From Lactuca virosa (taxonomy: Eukaryota > Streptophyta > Magnoliopsida > Asterales > Asteraceae), in NCBI GenBank assembly GCA_928212115.1, contig CAKMRJ010004445.1:77918348-77982347 (forward strand): 64,000 nt of DNA, read 5' to 3'. This document shows, one piece after another, positions 22,333-32,760 of the stretch. The notes beneath the pieces were generated by a model. The model was not told where the DNA came from. It made no database searches and was given only the letters and a program-made list of their open reading frames with translations. The first letter of the stretch is position 1; every line of letters starts with the position of its first letter. The translations under genes were made by a program, and so were the position numbers.

Positions 22333-22940
22333 TGTGACATCCCCATTTTCACGGCCAGAAAAGACCGATTTTGTTTATGCTTTATAAAAATCAGAGTATC
22401 TCTTTTAATAAAAACGTTGCGGAATTTGTTCCCAGAAAAACATGGTAATTTCATTATCAAAGCATTTCCGAAGAAATGTATTTTTATTCATTTTAAAACA
22501 TTTGGGATGTCATCGTCAATACAGAGACATAAGCATAAACAGAACTTACATTCATTTACACTAGTGATCTATATCTCCTTAATCTCTCAGTGTAATGTAA
22601 CTTCACATCGTCACCTGTGATACAAGTAAACTGAGTCGGTCAGGTTGGGAAACCTGGTGTGTACATAGGGTTTTCAACCCGCAATAATATAATTAATATG
22701 TTTAATCATCAAACAATTAACCCAATTACCCATCCCCATTATCTTCTTTATTCCTAAGTACCTTCCCTAAGGATTTATCCTAAGGGTCGTCTCCTACATC
22801 ATATTTACCTCTCATCTCCTTACATCGCATTTCCTTATATTTTTGTTCCTAAGGACTCTCCTTAAGGATCATCGCTTACATCGCATATACAGTATTGATT
22901 CAGGGAATACTCCCTCAATACGTGCCCAACGAGGGTTAGG

Positions 22941-23200
22941 GCATCATCGCATGAATACGTAGTTACAACATCGCCTGAACTCGTAATTCATAGTAAGGGG
23001 TTAGAGTATCATCGCATGAATACGTAGTTACAACATCGCCTGAACTCGTAATTCATAGTAAGGGGTTAGAGTATCATCACATGAATATGTAGTTACAACA
23101 TCGTCTGAACTCGTATATTATAGTAAGGGGTTAGAGTATCATCGCATGAATACGTAGTTACAACATCGCATGAACTCGTAATTCATCACATACAGGTTAT
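22941..23200. repeat. 65-bp tandem repeat, four copies, inside solo LTR
   Basis: CATCGCATGAATACGTAGTT followed by ACAACATCGCCTGAACTCGT recurs with anchors at 22945, 23010, 23075 and 23140, an exact 65-bp period. It is absent from the related LTRs at 49797-51020 and 58151-60553. Confidence 0.9.
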
Positions 23201-24224
23201 GGGCATGGTGGTGTTTCCACGGGGTTGTCTATAATAGTCTGTGGTCGCCATCTATACTCTGGTAGATGACTACATCTCCAAATTGTCGGACAAGGTTATA
23301 GTATCTTTCATCCTACATCACCGATTCATCATCACCTATCTATCCTCACCTAATTATCATCACCTATCTCTCATCATTTTATTTCATCACACACCAACTA
23401 TTTCATCTACCCATGTTTTAACCCAACATATTTGTAGTTATAAAATAAATATACAGTTTAAATAATTTAAACATGTATAAAATCATTCGTCCAGCATAGA
23501 CAGCAAGTATTCAGATAATATGCACACATAGCACGTAATTTATATAAAATACTTCATATCTATGTGTAAGATGAAAGTAACTATGCACTCACCTGGTAAG
23601 GTGGTGAGTCGGCACTCGGACAGCACTTCGTTACTCTTAAAACAATTATCCCTTGACGAAACCTAGTATCATTACCACTAGAGTTTAGTCTAACGTTTGA
23701 CGAGACTAATTAATAGTCTAGCTATTATTACTATTATATAAGCGTTAAACAATACTTATATAACTCATAATAATAGCCCAAATACTCCTTATAAGGTCCT
23801 AATAACATTACTATATTGAAACATAAGCTATAGTAAAGAAAGGGTAGGCATAGCTCACTTACAGCAGGTTTTCTCGAAAACCGGGCTTCGCTGGAGCAGT
23901 GTTCCCGAGCCAAAAGGCTCTTTTCTCGGGGCTTTGGGAGCCTCGGGGCTTCCTTCGGGTGCTGGGGGGTTTACCTAGGCTTAGGGGGGGGGGGGGGTTG
24001 GGGGCTAGAGAGAGAGAGTCTAGAGAGAGAAAGTTGAAGGGGAGAGGTGTGGGAAATAAGAGAACCCGACACCTCTATTTATAGGGTGAAATCCTGATGG
24101 ACTCGCTGAGTCGGTGCCACGTGTCATCACCTGATGGCTTTTCTTGGGGAGAAAGCCTTGGCCCATATTCAGCCACATCGCCCCTTTTGCAGCAGCACCC
24201 TGCCGACTTCTAAACCCCGTAACT

Positions 24225-24800
24225 TTCGCATACGAGCTCCGTTTTCGACGTTCTTTTTTTCCACGCGTAGGTAAAAACAATATCTACAACTTTCATTTAG
24301 ATTCCGTTGGCTAATTCTCGACCAATATTAGATTTAACAGTAGGACGAGATTAGACTGTTAAATGACCACGAAGAATTCGTAACTCCTTCATACGGACTC
24401 CGTTTTCGTCTGTCTTTTTACCGTTGAGTTCCTATTAATGAGATCTTCAACTCTCATTAAGGTTACGTAAGTCAAAAACCGCTTGAACTAAAATTCGAGT
24501 TTCGGGTCGTGCACTGTTATGCCAAATCTTAGAAAAATCATAACTTCCTCATACGAAGTCAGATTTTGGCGTTCTTTTTTTTGTATGTTCTCAGTTTAAC
24601 GTATACTACAACTTTTGTTTAGATCACTAAGGCTAAAAAGTCTTCTATCGTAAATTCACTATTTACGTCTCCCGGTGCCTTGCCGGTTTTGCCGAAAAAC
24701 TTCGACGGGCCATAACTTCTTCGTTATAACTCGGATTTCGGCGCTCTTTATATGTACGGAACCCTTGAGACATATTCTTCAACTTGGTTAAGATTATTTA
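24225..24800 (-). repeat. Four diverged tandem units of about 160 bp inside solo LTR
   Basis: Anchors TAACTTTCGCATACGAGCTC (24228), TAACTCCTTCATACGGACTC (24390), TAACTTCCTCATACGAAGTC (24541) and TAACTTCTTCGTTATAACTC (24713), spaced 162, 151 and 172 bp. Equivalent to 6960-7560. Confidence 0.75.
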
Positions 24801-25212
24801 TTCTAAATAATCTTTTGTCAAAAATTCGTTTTCGACCCCTATTATCTCTAAATTGACTAGCCCGGATCAACGTGCGTTACAATAAACGAACATTTTTACC
24901 ATGAGGCTGATATACCCTTTCTTTGTTAAGAGCATTCATGGTTCATCTCTTGAAGACACATTATATATAATCCCAAACAAAGACGTAACGTAGCATTTGG
25001 TATGGGACACATGCTTAGACATAACATAACAAGTCTCTTTGAACTTGAGTTGGGTATGACACAAAATGAACAAGATAAAAGAACGGTGATATTGGTTATA
25101 AATATGATCTTATGAACCAGGCTAATTACATAATAAAAACATTTTGCATTCCTTTAGCTTTGACGTTAGTTATAAAATGCATAATTAAACTTGAGATACA
25201 TTATTCATGTAA

Positions 25213-25344
25213 GGAAATATCTCACCAACACCACACAATATGTTGATAAATGATGAATTCTATGGGGAGATTAAAGTTTGCCTCGAATTCATTCCAAAGG
25301 TTACTCATTTTGCTTGTCATCAACGAGCATGGTCTTTGTTTTCC
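25213..25344 (+). pseudogene. C2-domain (elicitor-responsive-protein-3-like) exon fragment, unit 1
   Basis: One frame reads GNISPTPHNMLINDEFYGEI and continues KVCLEFIPKVTHFACHQRAW. The order PPT-x-YN-x-V-x-D-x-x-Y-x-GEI-x-V-x-L-x-F-x-P is what I know from the C-terminal end of small plant C2-domain proteins annotated elicitor-responsive protein 3. The frame runs into a CT microsatellite, and no other exon is recognised nearby. The duplicate at 63095-63235 keeps the same frame. Family assignment is from memory of the motif and only moderately secure. Confidence 0.5.
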
Positions 25345-25359
25345 TCATCGAATTCTGTT

Positions 25360-25365
<6 letters not shown>

Positions 25366-25397
<32 letters not shown>
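25366..25397. repeat. CT microsatellite
   Basis: (TCTC)n run ending the C2 fragment frame. The same tract, longer, lies at 63237-63281 in the duplicated unit. Confidence 0.9.
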
Positions 25398-25400
<3 letters not shown>

Positions 25401-25830
25401 ACTAATGAAAGATGTTTTTGTTTGTCAAAGAGCCGATAGCAAGGAGAGAAGATAAAAGCTGATGATTTTTTTTTGGCTGAAAGGTGGGGTGGGTTTTTCT
25501 ATTTTTTAAATGAAAAACTAAATATCTTCCTACTACTCATATAAAATAATAACATGTGAAATCTACTAATAATTTTGCTTAATCTTTTAACATGATTTTG
25601 ACAATTATCTTGATATGGTGAGTAGAAGGATAAATAGGAAAAAAAAGTAATATAATATTTGATTTCTGTAATGGGTAAAAGGAAAAAGAAACAAAATATT
25701 AAAAAGGGCAAGATGATGTTTCCTATGGATTAGGGACCACAAGTGCAACAAATACAAATCACAAGGACCACACAAGTCAAAGTCTAATATAAGGACCAAA
25801 GTTATGAATTAGGGAAAACCATAGGGACTA

Positions 25831-26043
25831 AATGCTTAATTTACTCCTTAATTTAGTATACCGAAGAGTCGAAGACAAAATTCGCAAACAAAAAGTCAAA
25901 AACATCCCTGGCGCACAAACCCCAAACCATTCGCTCGGTTCATTCGCTTTTTCCCTTTGTTTTCGAAAGAATCACGCATCTAACCCTAGTTCTGTTGATT
26001 TTTTGGCAAATCGGAGTTCAATTGATTGGGCAACGTCACTTAG
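25831..26043 (+). promoter_or_regulatory. Probable promoter and first (non-coding) exon of F-box copy 2
   Basis: Aligned with 30565-30757 in front of copy 3 through GAAGACAAAATTC, CAAAAAG, CATTCG, ATTCGCT, TTCCCTTT and CACGCATCT blocks, down to TCACTTAG/GTTGGT versus TCACTCAG/GTTAGT. Conservation of both the exon-like part and the donor suggests the transcription start lies within it. No clean TATA box could be fixed. Confidence 0.5.
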
Positions 26044-26222
26044 GTTGGTTTAGTTGATTTGATTATCTTTTTATGTTTCATATCTTGTAGAACAGCTAAT
26101 CAGATTGTATATACTGTTTATCCCTCTGCTTGTTTTTATCCCTTTTTCTGTTACCAGTCTTGTATGGTTATGTGGAATTTTTCATTTACCAACAATGTTT
26201 GTTTTGTCTATTGCAAGTGTAG
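26044..26222 (+). other. Putative 5'-UTR intron of F-box copy 2
   Basis: Donor TTAG/GTTGGT at 26043/26044 and acceptor TTGCAAGTGTAG ending at 26222. It is shorter than the equivalent in copy 3 (609 bp) because the middle is missing. Inferred from paired conservation, without transcript evidence. Confidence 0.5.
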
Positions 26223-26247
26223 GAGAGACTGAGTAGAAACCAGAATC

Positions 26248-27294
26248 ATGAGTTATGATGATGAATCTAGCAGTATGACTATCAAAACTGATGATGTGGG
26301 ACGTCCTTGGTCATATCTCAACCATGATGTGCTTTCGTTAGTTATGATGAAACTTGGAGTTGTTGATTTTGTTGCATTCAATGGAGTTTGCAAGTCATGG
26401 AGATCTGTAGCACTCAGTAACTGGAAAAGATTTATGGTTTCCAAACCACCAATGCTGATGGATATCTCTGTTAGTTTTAAAAATAAGGATTGGCAATGCT
26501 GCCTAGGGGACTATGAAGGAAGAAAGTTCAAAACCACACTAACGCATCCTGCTGGAATGTGTTTTCTTGGATTAAGTTGTGGTTACTTCATCTTGTTCAA
26601 AATAAAAACCAAGGACTTCTGGCTTGTGAATCCAATCACTAGACATGAACTTTTTTTTCCTCCTGCCCCTTGGGTGTCTGATTATGTATCAGGCGTCACT
26701 TCTGTCCTTGTATTTTCACATTCAATATCTAAATTGGTGTTTGTTATGTTAGCCAAGGAGCAAATATGGTTTTCTATAGCGGATGAGGGAGCATGGAATC
26801 GTGTCTCAACTTTCGACTTTAAGTTTTATCAGGATTTACATGTTTTTAAGGGGAAGATATATACTTTAAACTCTAATAATTATCATTTATGTGAACTCAC
26901 ACTCAATCCCGAGCCAAAAGTGACGTTACTCAAAACCAAGCATCTTGTGTTAGATAAGGTTCTATTTTTCCCGCAGCTTGGAAGTTGTGGTGAAAACCTT
27001 TATATGATGGATTGCTCAATACGTGATGATGTGATCAATGTTTATAAACTAGACTTTGGTGAAATGGAATGGGTGCCTTTTCAAGATACAGGAGAGGAAC
27101 ATGGTTTCTTTGTGAGCTACGTTTTTGATCATGTTGATGCTGTAAAACCAGAGTTGTGGGCTGACCCTTGGTCACACTACCCAAGATATGATGTTGGTAA
27201 TGGAGGTGGACATGGTAGATATTTTCCTGAAAATGAGGGGTGGTATTTCCCGCATGAATGTTTGAATGTTAATCTCTTAGATGAGTCATCATGA
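26248..27294 (+). CDS. F-box protein with DUF295/KIB1-4-like C-terminal domain, copy 2
   Basis: 348 residues with no further intron. Residues about 20-56 form the F-box (WSYLNHDVLSLVMMKLGVVD ... CKSWRSVAL), which in this class binds SKP1/ASK and places the protein in an SCF ubiquitin ligase. The rest fits the DUF295/KIB1-4 beta-propeller-type region of plant F-box proteins: CGYFILFKIKTKDFWLVNPI around residue 115, TRHELFFPPAP, VYKLDFGEMEWVPFQDTG near 275 and the ending WYFPHECLNVNLLDESS. The substrate is unknown. Start: the upstream ATG used by copies 1 and 3 is lost (the aligned frame reads ETE then TAG), so the first usable ATG is 26248, giving a shorter N-terminus MSYDDESSS. There is no signal peptide or membrane segment; nuclear or cytosolic action is expected for the family. 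Confidence 0.88.
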   Translation: MSYDDESSSMTIKTDDVGRPWSYLNHDVLSLVMMKLGVVDFVAFNGVCKSWRSVALSNWKRFMVSKPPMLMDISVSFKNKDWQCCLGDYEGRKFKTTLTHPAGMCFLGLSCGYFILFKIKTKDFWLVNPITRHELFFPPAPWVSDYVSGVTSVLVFSHSISKLVFVMLAKEQIWFSIADEGAWNRVSTFDFKFYQDLHVFKGKIYTLNSNNYHLCELTLNPEPKVTLLKTKHLVLDKVLFFPQLGSCGENLYMMDCSIRDDVINVYKLDFGEMEWVPFQDTGEEHGFFVSYVFDHVDAVKPELWADPWSHYPRYDVGNGGGHGRYFPENEGWYFPHECLNVNLLDESS

Positions 27295-27530
27295 CTTTTT
27301 ACCACTCTTATGATCTTTGCATATGTTGGTGAATTTGGTTTTTGCAATTCATATCTTTTATGTGATATGGTGTCTTTTGCTTTGAAATGTGTGACTAATG
27401 CATCTTGTTTAACTCATCAAGTTTTGGTTTTATCTTTTAGCCTTTTTATGATTGAGATGATGGTGCCTTTTTATGGATGAGGTCTTATAGTCATGTTTTC
27501 TGATACCTGCTGAAAATCCTAGAGATTATT
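27295..27530 (+). other. 3' UTR-like block of copy 2
   Basis: Conserved with 13838-14094 and 32455-32760 (TTTTTATGATTGAGATGATG, GTGCCTTTTTATGG), which suggests a shared 3' UTR and polyadenylation region. Confidence 0.5.
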
Positions 27531-30454
27531 AACTTACCATGGTGAATGCCATCAATACCATGTCCCTTCTCTAGAATTCCATTTTTGTCTTTGTGGTTAA
27601 GTTATAGCATATTAGAGTCCGAAGTAGGCTGAACAACTATATTTTGCAACAACAAAGTTTCCTTGTATGACAGGCTACCTTACAATAGTTTTAGTTTCAT
27701 CCGATCATTTTGGTGTTTCTTTGTGTTCTTGGTTAAGGGCTTTAAGCGCTTTAAGACTTTTGGCCTAATTTTGCTTTGTATGTATGTTCTTTTTATGCAT
27801 GGGAGTTAGTTTGTGTGTTAAAATGTCATATTTATTTTTTTATTTTTCCAAGAAGCATCTATGCTTTGGTATCTCATCTTAAATGTATGTGGTCCTTCAA
27901 CTCAAATCTATCATCCAGTGTTTGTTAATTTTTTGAATTTTGGTCACAAACATATAACTGTGTCTTGATATATCAAAGAGTGTCTACTTACGTGTGTAAC
28001 CATCGTTAATAGTGTTTAAAGGTGCTGACTTGTCCTTAAAGATTGAATTGATATGTTCTTTTATAGAGTTTATGATTTGAAAACAGAAAAGTCTGTCGAG
28101 TTCCATTCATTAGTATGTGTACAAACTTGCTCATAGTTATGGTTATCAAATTATGGACGTACGTTTGAAAATGAAGGGATATCTTGATTTAAACAACAGA
28201 CTGAACGTGAGGTAACGCCTTTGACACGTTGTGGTTATTAGAGTATATGCCATGATAAATGATAACAAAAATAATGTATCTTGGTCAACCTTTCGTAACC
28301 TATATATTTTTGTGTACCAGTTAACCTTTATATCCCATACCTTAGCTTATTTTTGCAATTGTGTTGTCCATTTTTTTCAAAAATATATAGCATCTTTCAG
28401 TGGGTTTGAGGATTTAGTTGGAATGCTTGGAGGTGTCAAGTACAATCGGTAAATAGAAAGAATGTTTATCTTGACCATATTTGGGGTTGTTCCTGATTAA
28501 TTTGTTGTGTTTTTGGGGCACCTCAACCACTCACCGGTGATTTTCTACGTTAACCAGTTTAACATCAAGTTTCAATTTTGACCTCCGGTTACAAATTTTA
28601 GTTTGGGAAAATATCGAATGTCCTTGGTTTAATTGGAAAAGATAAAATATAAATGGTTAACCGGAAAATTTCCCAAAGTAAAATGATATTCTTTTTGTAG
28701 CTTTCCATTTTTTATTTGGCCAACATATTCGATGTTTCAACCGCGTTTATCCACATAAGAAAAGATCGCCAGTTGGTTCATATCCTTGGAATAACCTTAA
28801 AACGTCTACACATTTATAAAAAAATCATTTTAAGATAAATGGAAATCTAAAATTTAAAAATGAGGAAAAACGTCTACACATTTATAAAAAAGGGAATTGC
28901 TTCAAAAGACCAATTGGTATGAATCCAACATACTAATACTCATATCAAAGCCATTTTTATGAGGAAAAAGACATTACAAACACTTTAAACCTGAAACATG
29001 CTCAATTCCAAATTCCAATACTCTTATGAACTTTTAAAACCATTAAGACACCATTTATGACACTAGATAAACAATTTATTTCATAATCCCCAAAGGGTGA
29101 TTAAATACCAATGCTAGACTTAACAATGTACTTACATTTGAGATAAATATTAGATATCATTCATGATCAAGATATTATTAAATCATCATACATCCAAGGG
29201 TGCACCAAAATACATAAAACCTCACCATGGGACAAAGAGTGTCACATGGATCATAGATTGGAATGGAATACATTTTCTAGACATAACATCAAACTCATAT
29301 CATTGTTTGGAACTATGAAACATCATCTAAAACACTTAGGACTTGAAAATACCCAACACATCACATAAAAGCTAAACTTGAATCGAACATCTTTGACGCT
29401 TTTTCCCTTATTGATCCTTAGTAGCAGCGTCATTTTTATGTAGGCAAATTACTCAAGTCTTCCAAAAAAACAAAAATTGGTTATGTTTTATATATATTCA
29501 TTTCTTCTAATTTTGGGAAAGCAAATTCTTATCATATGAAAGAAACAACGAACATTACAGTTATAAGTAGGGTGTCTAATAAGACTAAGACTTTGTTTCC
29601 TTTTCTGTTCATTAAGTTATTCCTGAATAAAGTGTTGTATCAAATGAATGATGATATGAAACTTACTCTTTGCAGGCATGAGGTAGAGCTTGATGCAGTT
29701 GCAAGCCAGTCACTTCAGTCACTTCAAGATGATAACTTTTGATTAAAGTCTAAAATTTGAAAGCTTTTGTTAAATTTAAGAAATGTTATATATTGTGGAT
29801 TTTGTGATTATTGAGTATTATGATATGATGCCTAAAAGGTTTCAAAATATGAAATAAATGTTTATATTTGTGGGAAGAACATGATATTTTTTGTCATGTA
29901 TTATGATATTGGTGCCTGAATGCTCCAAATGCATTGTCTATAAAAAAAATGAACAACTTTATATGAATAATGTAACTATAATTGAGTATATTTGTCCACA
30001 GTACAATATTATAATGGATTAATGGTAACAAATGAAAATAGGATGTTATAAAAGAAAGTAAAATTGATCTAGTGTTTTTACATCGGTCAGTCCGGCAACG
30101 ACCACTGGACGGGTATAACACTAGTTGTTCTTGTGCTTGAGATTTTAAGTGTTTACTATAAGTCATATGATTATCCAAATGAATTATTTATGGAGAACCA
30201 GATACTCACAGGAGAAATAAATTTAAAAGAAAGTGTCCATATAATTCAAATATTTATTCCTTTTTGGTAGGTGTGTGTGGTTTGGTGGACCTTAAATTTT
30301 GATTTTGGTAACTGGTAAGATATTTTGTCAGTCTCTTAATACATACAATTAAATGAACCAGAAGAGTAAAACGTGAGTGATATTGTATGACTATCGATGA
30401 AAATGATTAATGTCATAGACAAAAAAAAAATGGAAAAACAGTTTTTATGGCTTA
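27531..30454. other. Intergenic region between copies 2 and 3
   Basis: AT-rich, with no transposon ends or long frames seen. Two short exon-like pieces are possible. At 28380-28451 a frame reads ASFSGFEDLVGMLGGVKYNR and ends next to GGTAAAT, which could be a donor. At 29676-29742 an acceptor-like CTCTTTGCAG is followed by HEVELDAVASQSLQSLQDDN then F and TGA. I do not recognise either, and they may be chance or remnants of a lost gene. Confidence 0.4.
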
Positions 30455-30757
30455 TAATAAAAAATATTAAAAAGGGTAAGATGATTTTTTAGGATTATGG
30501 ACCACAAGCACAAACCAAGTCAAAGTCCAACACTAGGACCAAAGTTGTGAATTTTGGAAAGCCATAGGGATCAAATATGTAATTTACTGCTTAGCTTAGT
30601 TTAATTTAACGAAGACAAAATTCTCAGACAAAAAGAGTCTAGCACACGAACTCCCAAAACATTCGTGCGGTATTCGCTATTCCCTTTTGCCACGCATCTC
30701 ACCCTGATCTTTTGATTCTCTTTCAAATCGGAGTTTATTTGATCGGGCGTCACTCAG
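30455..30757 (+). promoter_or_regulatory. Probable promoter and first (non-coding) exon of F-box copy 3
   Basis: Starts in the shared block AAATATTAAAAAGGGTAAGA and runs through GGACCAAAGTTGTGAATTT to the donor CACTCAG/GTTAGT. It is colinear with 25690-26043 (copy 2); the left end is also colinear with 63601-63635. Promoter activity is inferred from conservation. Confidence 0.5.
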
Positions 30758-31366
30758 GTTAGTTTAGACGATTTGGTTATCTTTATGTGTTTCATGAAAT
30801 GCATTTTGAACCGTTTACTAATTTGAGTTTCGTTTGTTGTGATAAGTATTCATGTTACCTGAAATGTTTTGATTGTGTGATTATTTGGTCTTTTAAGTTT
30901 TTTTGATTATATATGATGTCTTATGATAGTTGGATAATTGATATAGTGTTTCTTATAAGTGATATAGGGTTTGTTTGAATTTGGTATTGTTGCTTCGGAT
31001 TACAAGAAGCATAAACACAGGAAAAAGCCTTAGGGTAAAGAAAGATATCGCTGTAGTCAGAACCTTCTTTTTGGTTCATAAAGGAACATTTTTACCATGT
31101 GGCTGAATAGCTGATCTACCCTTTCTTGTTAAGAGCATTTATCATTGTAGAACTGCTAATTACATTGTATATGATGTAGTCTGTAATTATTTTGTGTTTG
31201 TTATTACTTGCGGATCCTGTTCATTGTATTTGTGTTTGTTATCACTTGCGGATCCTGTTCATTTTTGTGATTGTTTTCTCTTTTTCTGTTTACAAGCGTT
31301 GTAAGACTCCGTGCAGTTTGCATGTTACCAAGATTTTTTTTTTTTTTTTGTCTTTTGCTAATGTAG
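30758..31366 (+). other. Putative 5'-UTR intron of F-box copy 3
   Basis: GT at 30758 after CACTCAG and AG at 31366 in CTAATGTAG. A 61-codon in-frame extension of the coding frame upstream of 31375 lies entirely in this interval, contains a run of T residues and is not conserved with copy 2, so it is not taken as coding. Confidence 0.5.
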
Positions 31367-31374
31367 AAGTGGAT

Positions 31375-32454
31375 ATGACAAGGAGAGTGACTAGAAACCA
31401 GAATGATGATGATGCGTCTAACAGCAAGACTATCAAGACTGATGATGTGGGACCTTGGTTGTACCTCAACCATGATCTGCTTTCGATAGTCATGATGCAA
31501 CTTGGAGTCATCGATTTTCTTGCATTCAGTGGGGCTTGCAAGTCATGGAGATCAGTAGCACTCAGTAACAGGAAAAGGTTTATGGTATCCAAACCACCAA
31601 TGCTGATGTGGATCCCTTCCCGTGGTATTAATAAGGATAAGAAATTCTGCCTAAAGGACCATGAACGAAGAAAGTTCAAAACCACACTAACGCATTCTGC
31701 TGGAATGTATTGTTGTGGATTTACGGGTGGTTACTTGATCTTGTTCAGGATAAAAACCAAGGACTTCTGGCTTGTGAATCCAATCACTAGACATGAACTT
31801 TTTTTTCCTCCTGCCCCTTGGGTGTCTGATTATGTATCAGGCGTCACTTCTGTCCTTGTATTTTCACCTTCAATATCTAAATTGGTGTTTGTTATGTTAG
31901 CCAAGAAGCAAATATGGTTTTCTATAGAGGATGAGGGAACATGGAATTGTGTTTCCTCCACTTTCGACTTCACCTATTATAAGGATTTACATGTTTTTAA
32001 GGGGAAGATATATACTTTAAACGCTTATAATTATCATTTATGTGAACTCACACTCAATCCTGAGCCCAGAGTGACATTACTCGAAACCAAGATTCTTCTG
32101 GATGAGCCTGAGCACGAACCAGACATATTTTTTCCACAGCTTGTAAGTTGCGGTGAAAACCTTTATGTGACAGAAAGCTCAACATATGCAGATGTGATCA
32201 AGTTTTATAAACTAGACTTTGGTGAAATGGAATGGGTGCCTTTTCAAGATACAGGAGACCAATGTGGTTTCTTTATCAGCCAAGCGGGTCATAGTGCTGC
32301 TGTTAAACCAGAGTTGTGGGCTGAGCCTTGGTCACAGTACCCGAGATATGATGTTACTAATGGAAGTGGACATGGCAGGTTTTTTCCTGCAGATGAGTGG
32401 TGGTATTTCCCACATGAATGTTTGAATGTTAATCTCTTGGATGAGTCATCATGA
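31375..32454 (+). CDS. F-box protein with DUF295/KIB1-4-like C-terminal domain, copy 3
   Basis: 359 residues from MTRRVTRNQNDDDASNSKTI. F-box at about 26-62 (WLYLNHDLLSIVMMQLGVID ... CKSWRSVALSNRKRF), then the DUF295/KIB1-4-like region with GGYLILFRIKTKDFWLVNPI near 125, TRHELFFPPAPWVSDYVSGV, LDFGEMEWVPFQDTG and the ending WYFPHECLNVNLLDESS. It is closest to copy 1 in the N-terminal half (shared IPPRGI/IPSRGI and KDNKYCLEDYERRKFKTT-type stretch) and to copy 2 in the APWVSDYVSGVTS segment, so copies have exchanged segments or lost them unequally. Start choice: this ATG lies nine bases after the putative intron acceptor and has a counterpart in copy 1. Expected role: substrate receptor of an SCF ubiquitin ligase, target unknown. 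Confidence 0.88.
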   Translation: MTRRVTRNQNDDDASNSKTIKTDDVGPWLYLNHDLLSIVMMQLGVIDFLAFSGACKSWRSVALSNRKRFMVSKPPMLMWIPSRGINKDKKFCLKDHERRKFKTTLTHSAGMYCCGFTGGYLILFRIKTKDFWLVNPITRHELFFPPAPWVSDYVSGVTSVLVFSPSISKLVFVMLAKKQIWFSIEDEGTWNCVSSTFDFTYYKDLHVFKGKIYTLNAYNYHLCELTLNPEPRVTLLETKILLDEPEHEPDIFFPQLVSCGENLYVTESSTYADVIKFYKLDFGEMEWVPFQDTGDQCGFFISQAGHSAAVKPELWAEPWSQYPRYDVTNGSGHGRFFPADEWWYFPHECLNVNLLDESS

Positions 32455-32464
32455 CATGTTATCA

Positions 32465-32504
<40 letters not shown>

Positions 32505-32760
32505 ATTTGCATTTGCATTTGCATTTGCATATGTTGAGAACCATGGATGGTGAATTTGGATTTTGTGATTTACATTTTGTTTCAATCCTCGTCCTTTGTT
32601 TTGAAACGTGTGGCTAATGCTTATGGTTTAATTTATATCCAATTTTCGGTTTTATCTCTTTGCCTTTTTATGATTGAGATGATGGTGCCTTTTTATGGGT
32701 GCGGTATTATAATCATTTCCTTTGATATCTCCTAAAATTCTCGTCATTTTTAGAACCCCT
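32455..32760 (+). other. 3' UTR-like block of copy 3 with copy-specific repeats
   Basis: Shared 3' flank (AACCATGGATGGTGAATTTG, TTTTTATGATTGAGATGATG) interrupted by a T-run (about 32468-32502) and five TTTGCA units (32502-32530). Copy 1 has a single GCATTTG at the same place, so both expansions are specific to copy 3. Confidence 0.6.

Larger units (their letters stand above)
22333..24881 (-). mobile_element. Solo LTR, minus orientation, perfect target duplication
   Basis: TGTGACATCCCC ... GTGCGTTACA, 2549 bp, flanked by ATAAA at 22328-22332 and 24882-24886. The uninterrupted site is preserved in the duplicate at 62777-62790 (TTCATAAACGAACA), which proves the insertion. In reverse complement it matches the LTR at 58151-60553 (GGGGATGTCACA end). 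It carries a 65-bp minisatellite (22941-23200), a donor-like CCAG/GTGAGT (near 23592, minus), an acceptor-like TATCACAG (near 22615, minus) and four diverged 160-bp units at 24225-24800. Confidence 0.9.
24882..25830. repeat. Right part of the duplicated upstream block (unit 1)
   Basis: It continues the match to 62783-63640, including GAACATTTTTACCATGAGGC, the C2-gene fragment, the CT microsatellite and AACAAAATATTAAAAAGGGC. The last part (from about 25690) also matches 30455 onward in front of copy 3. Confidence 0.8.

Noticed and set aside
22941..23200. Possible CRISPR-like array (65-bp period)
   Set aside because: Near-identical contiguous units with no spacers, within a plant LTR; a minisatellite.
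31192..31374. 61-codon N-terminal extension of F-box copy 3
   Set aside because: Falls inside the putative leader intron, contains poly-T and repeated segments and is not conserved in copy 2.
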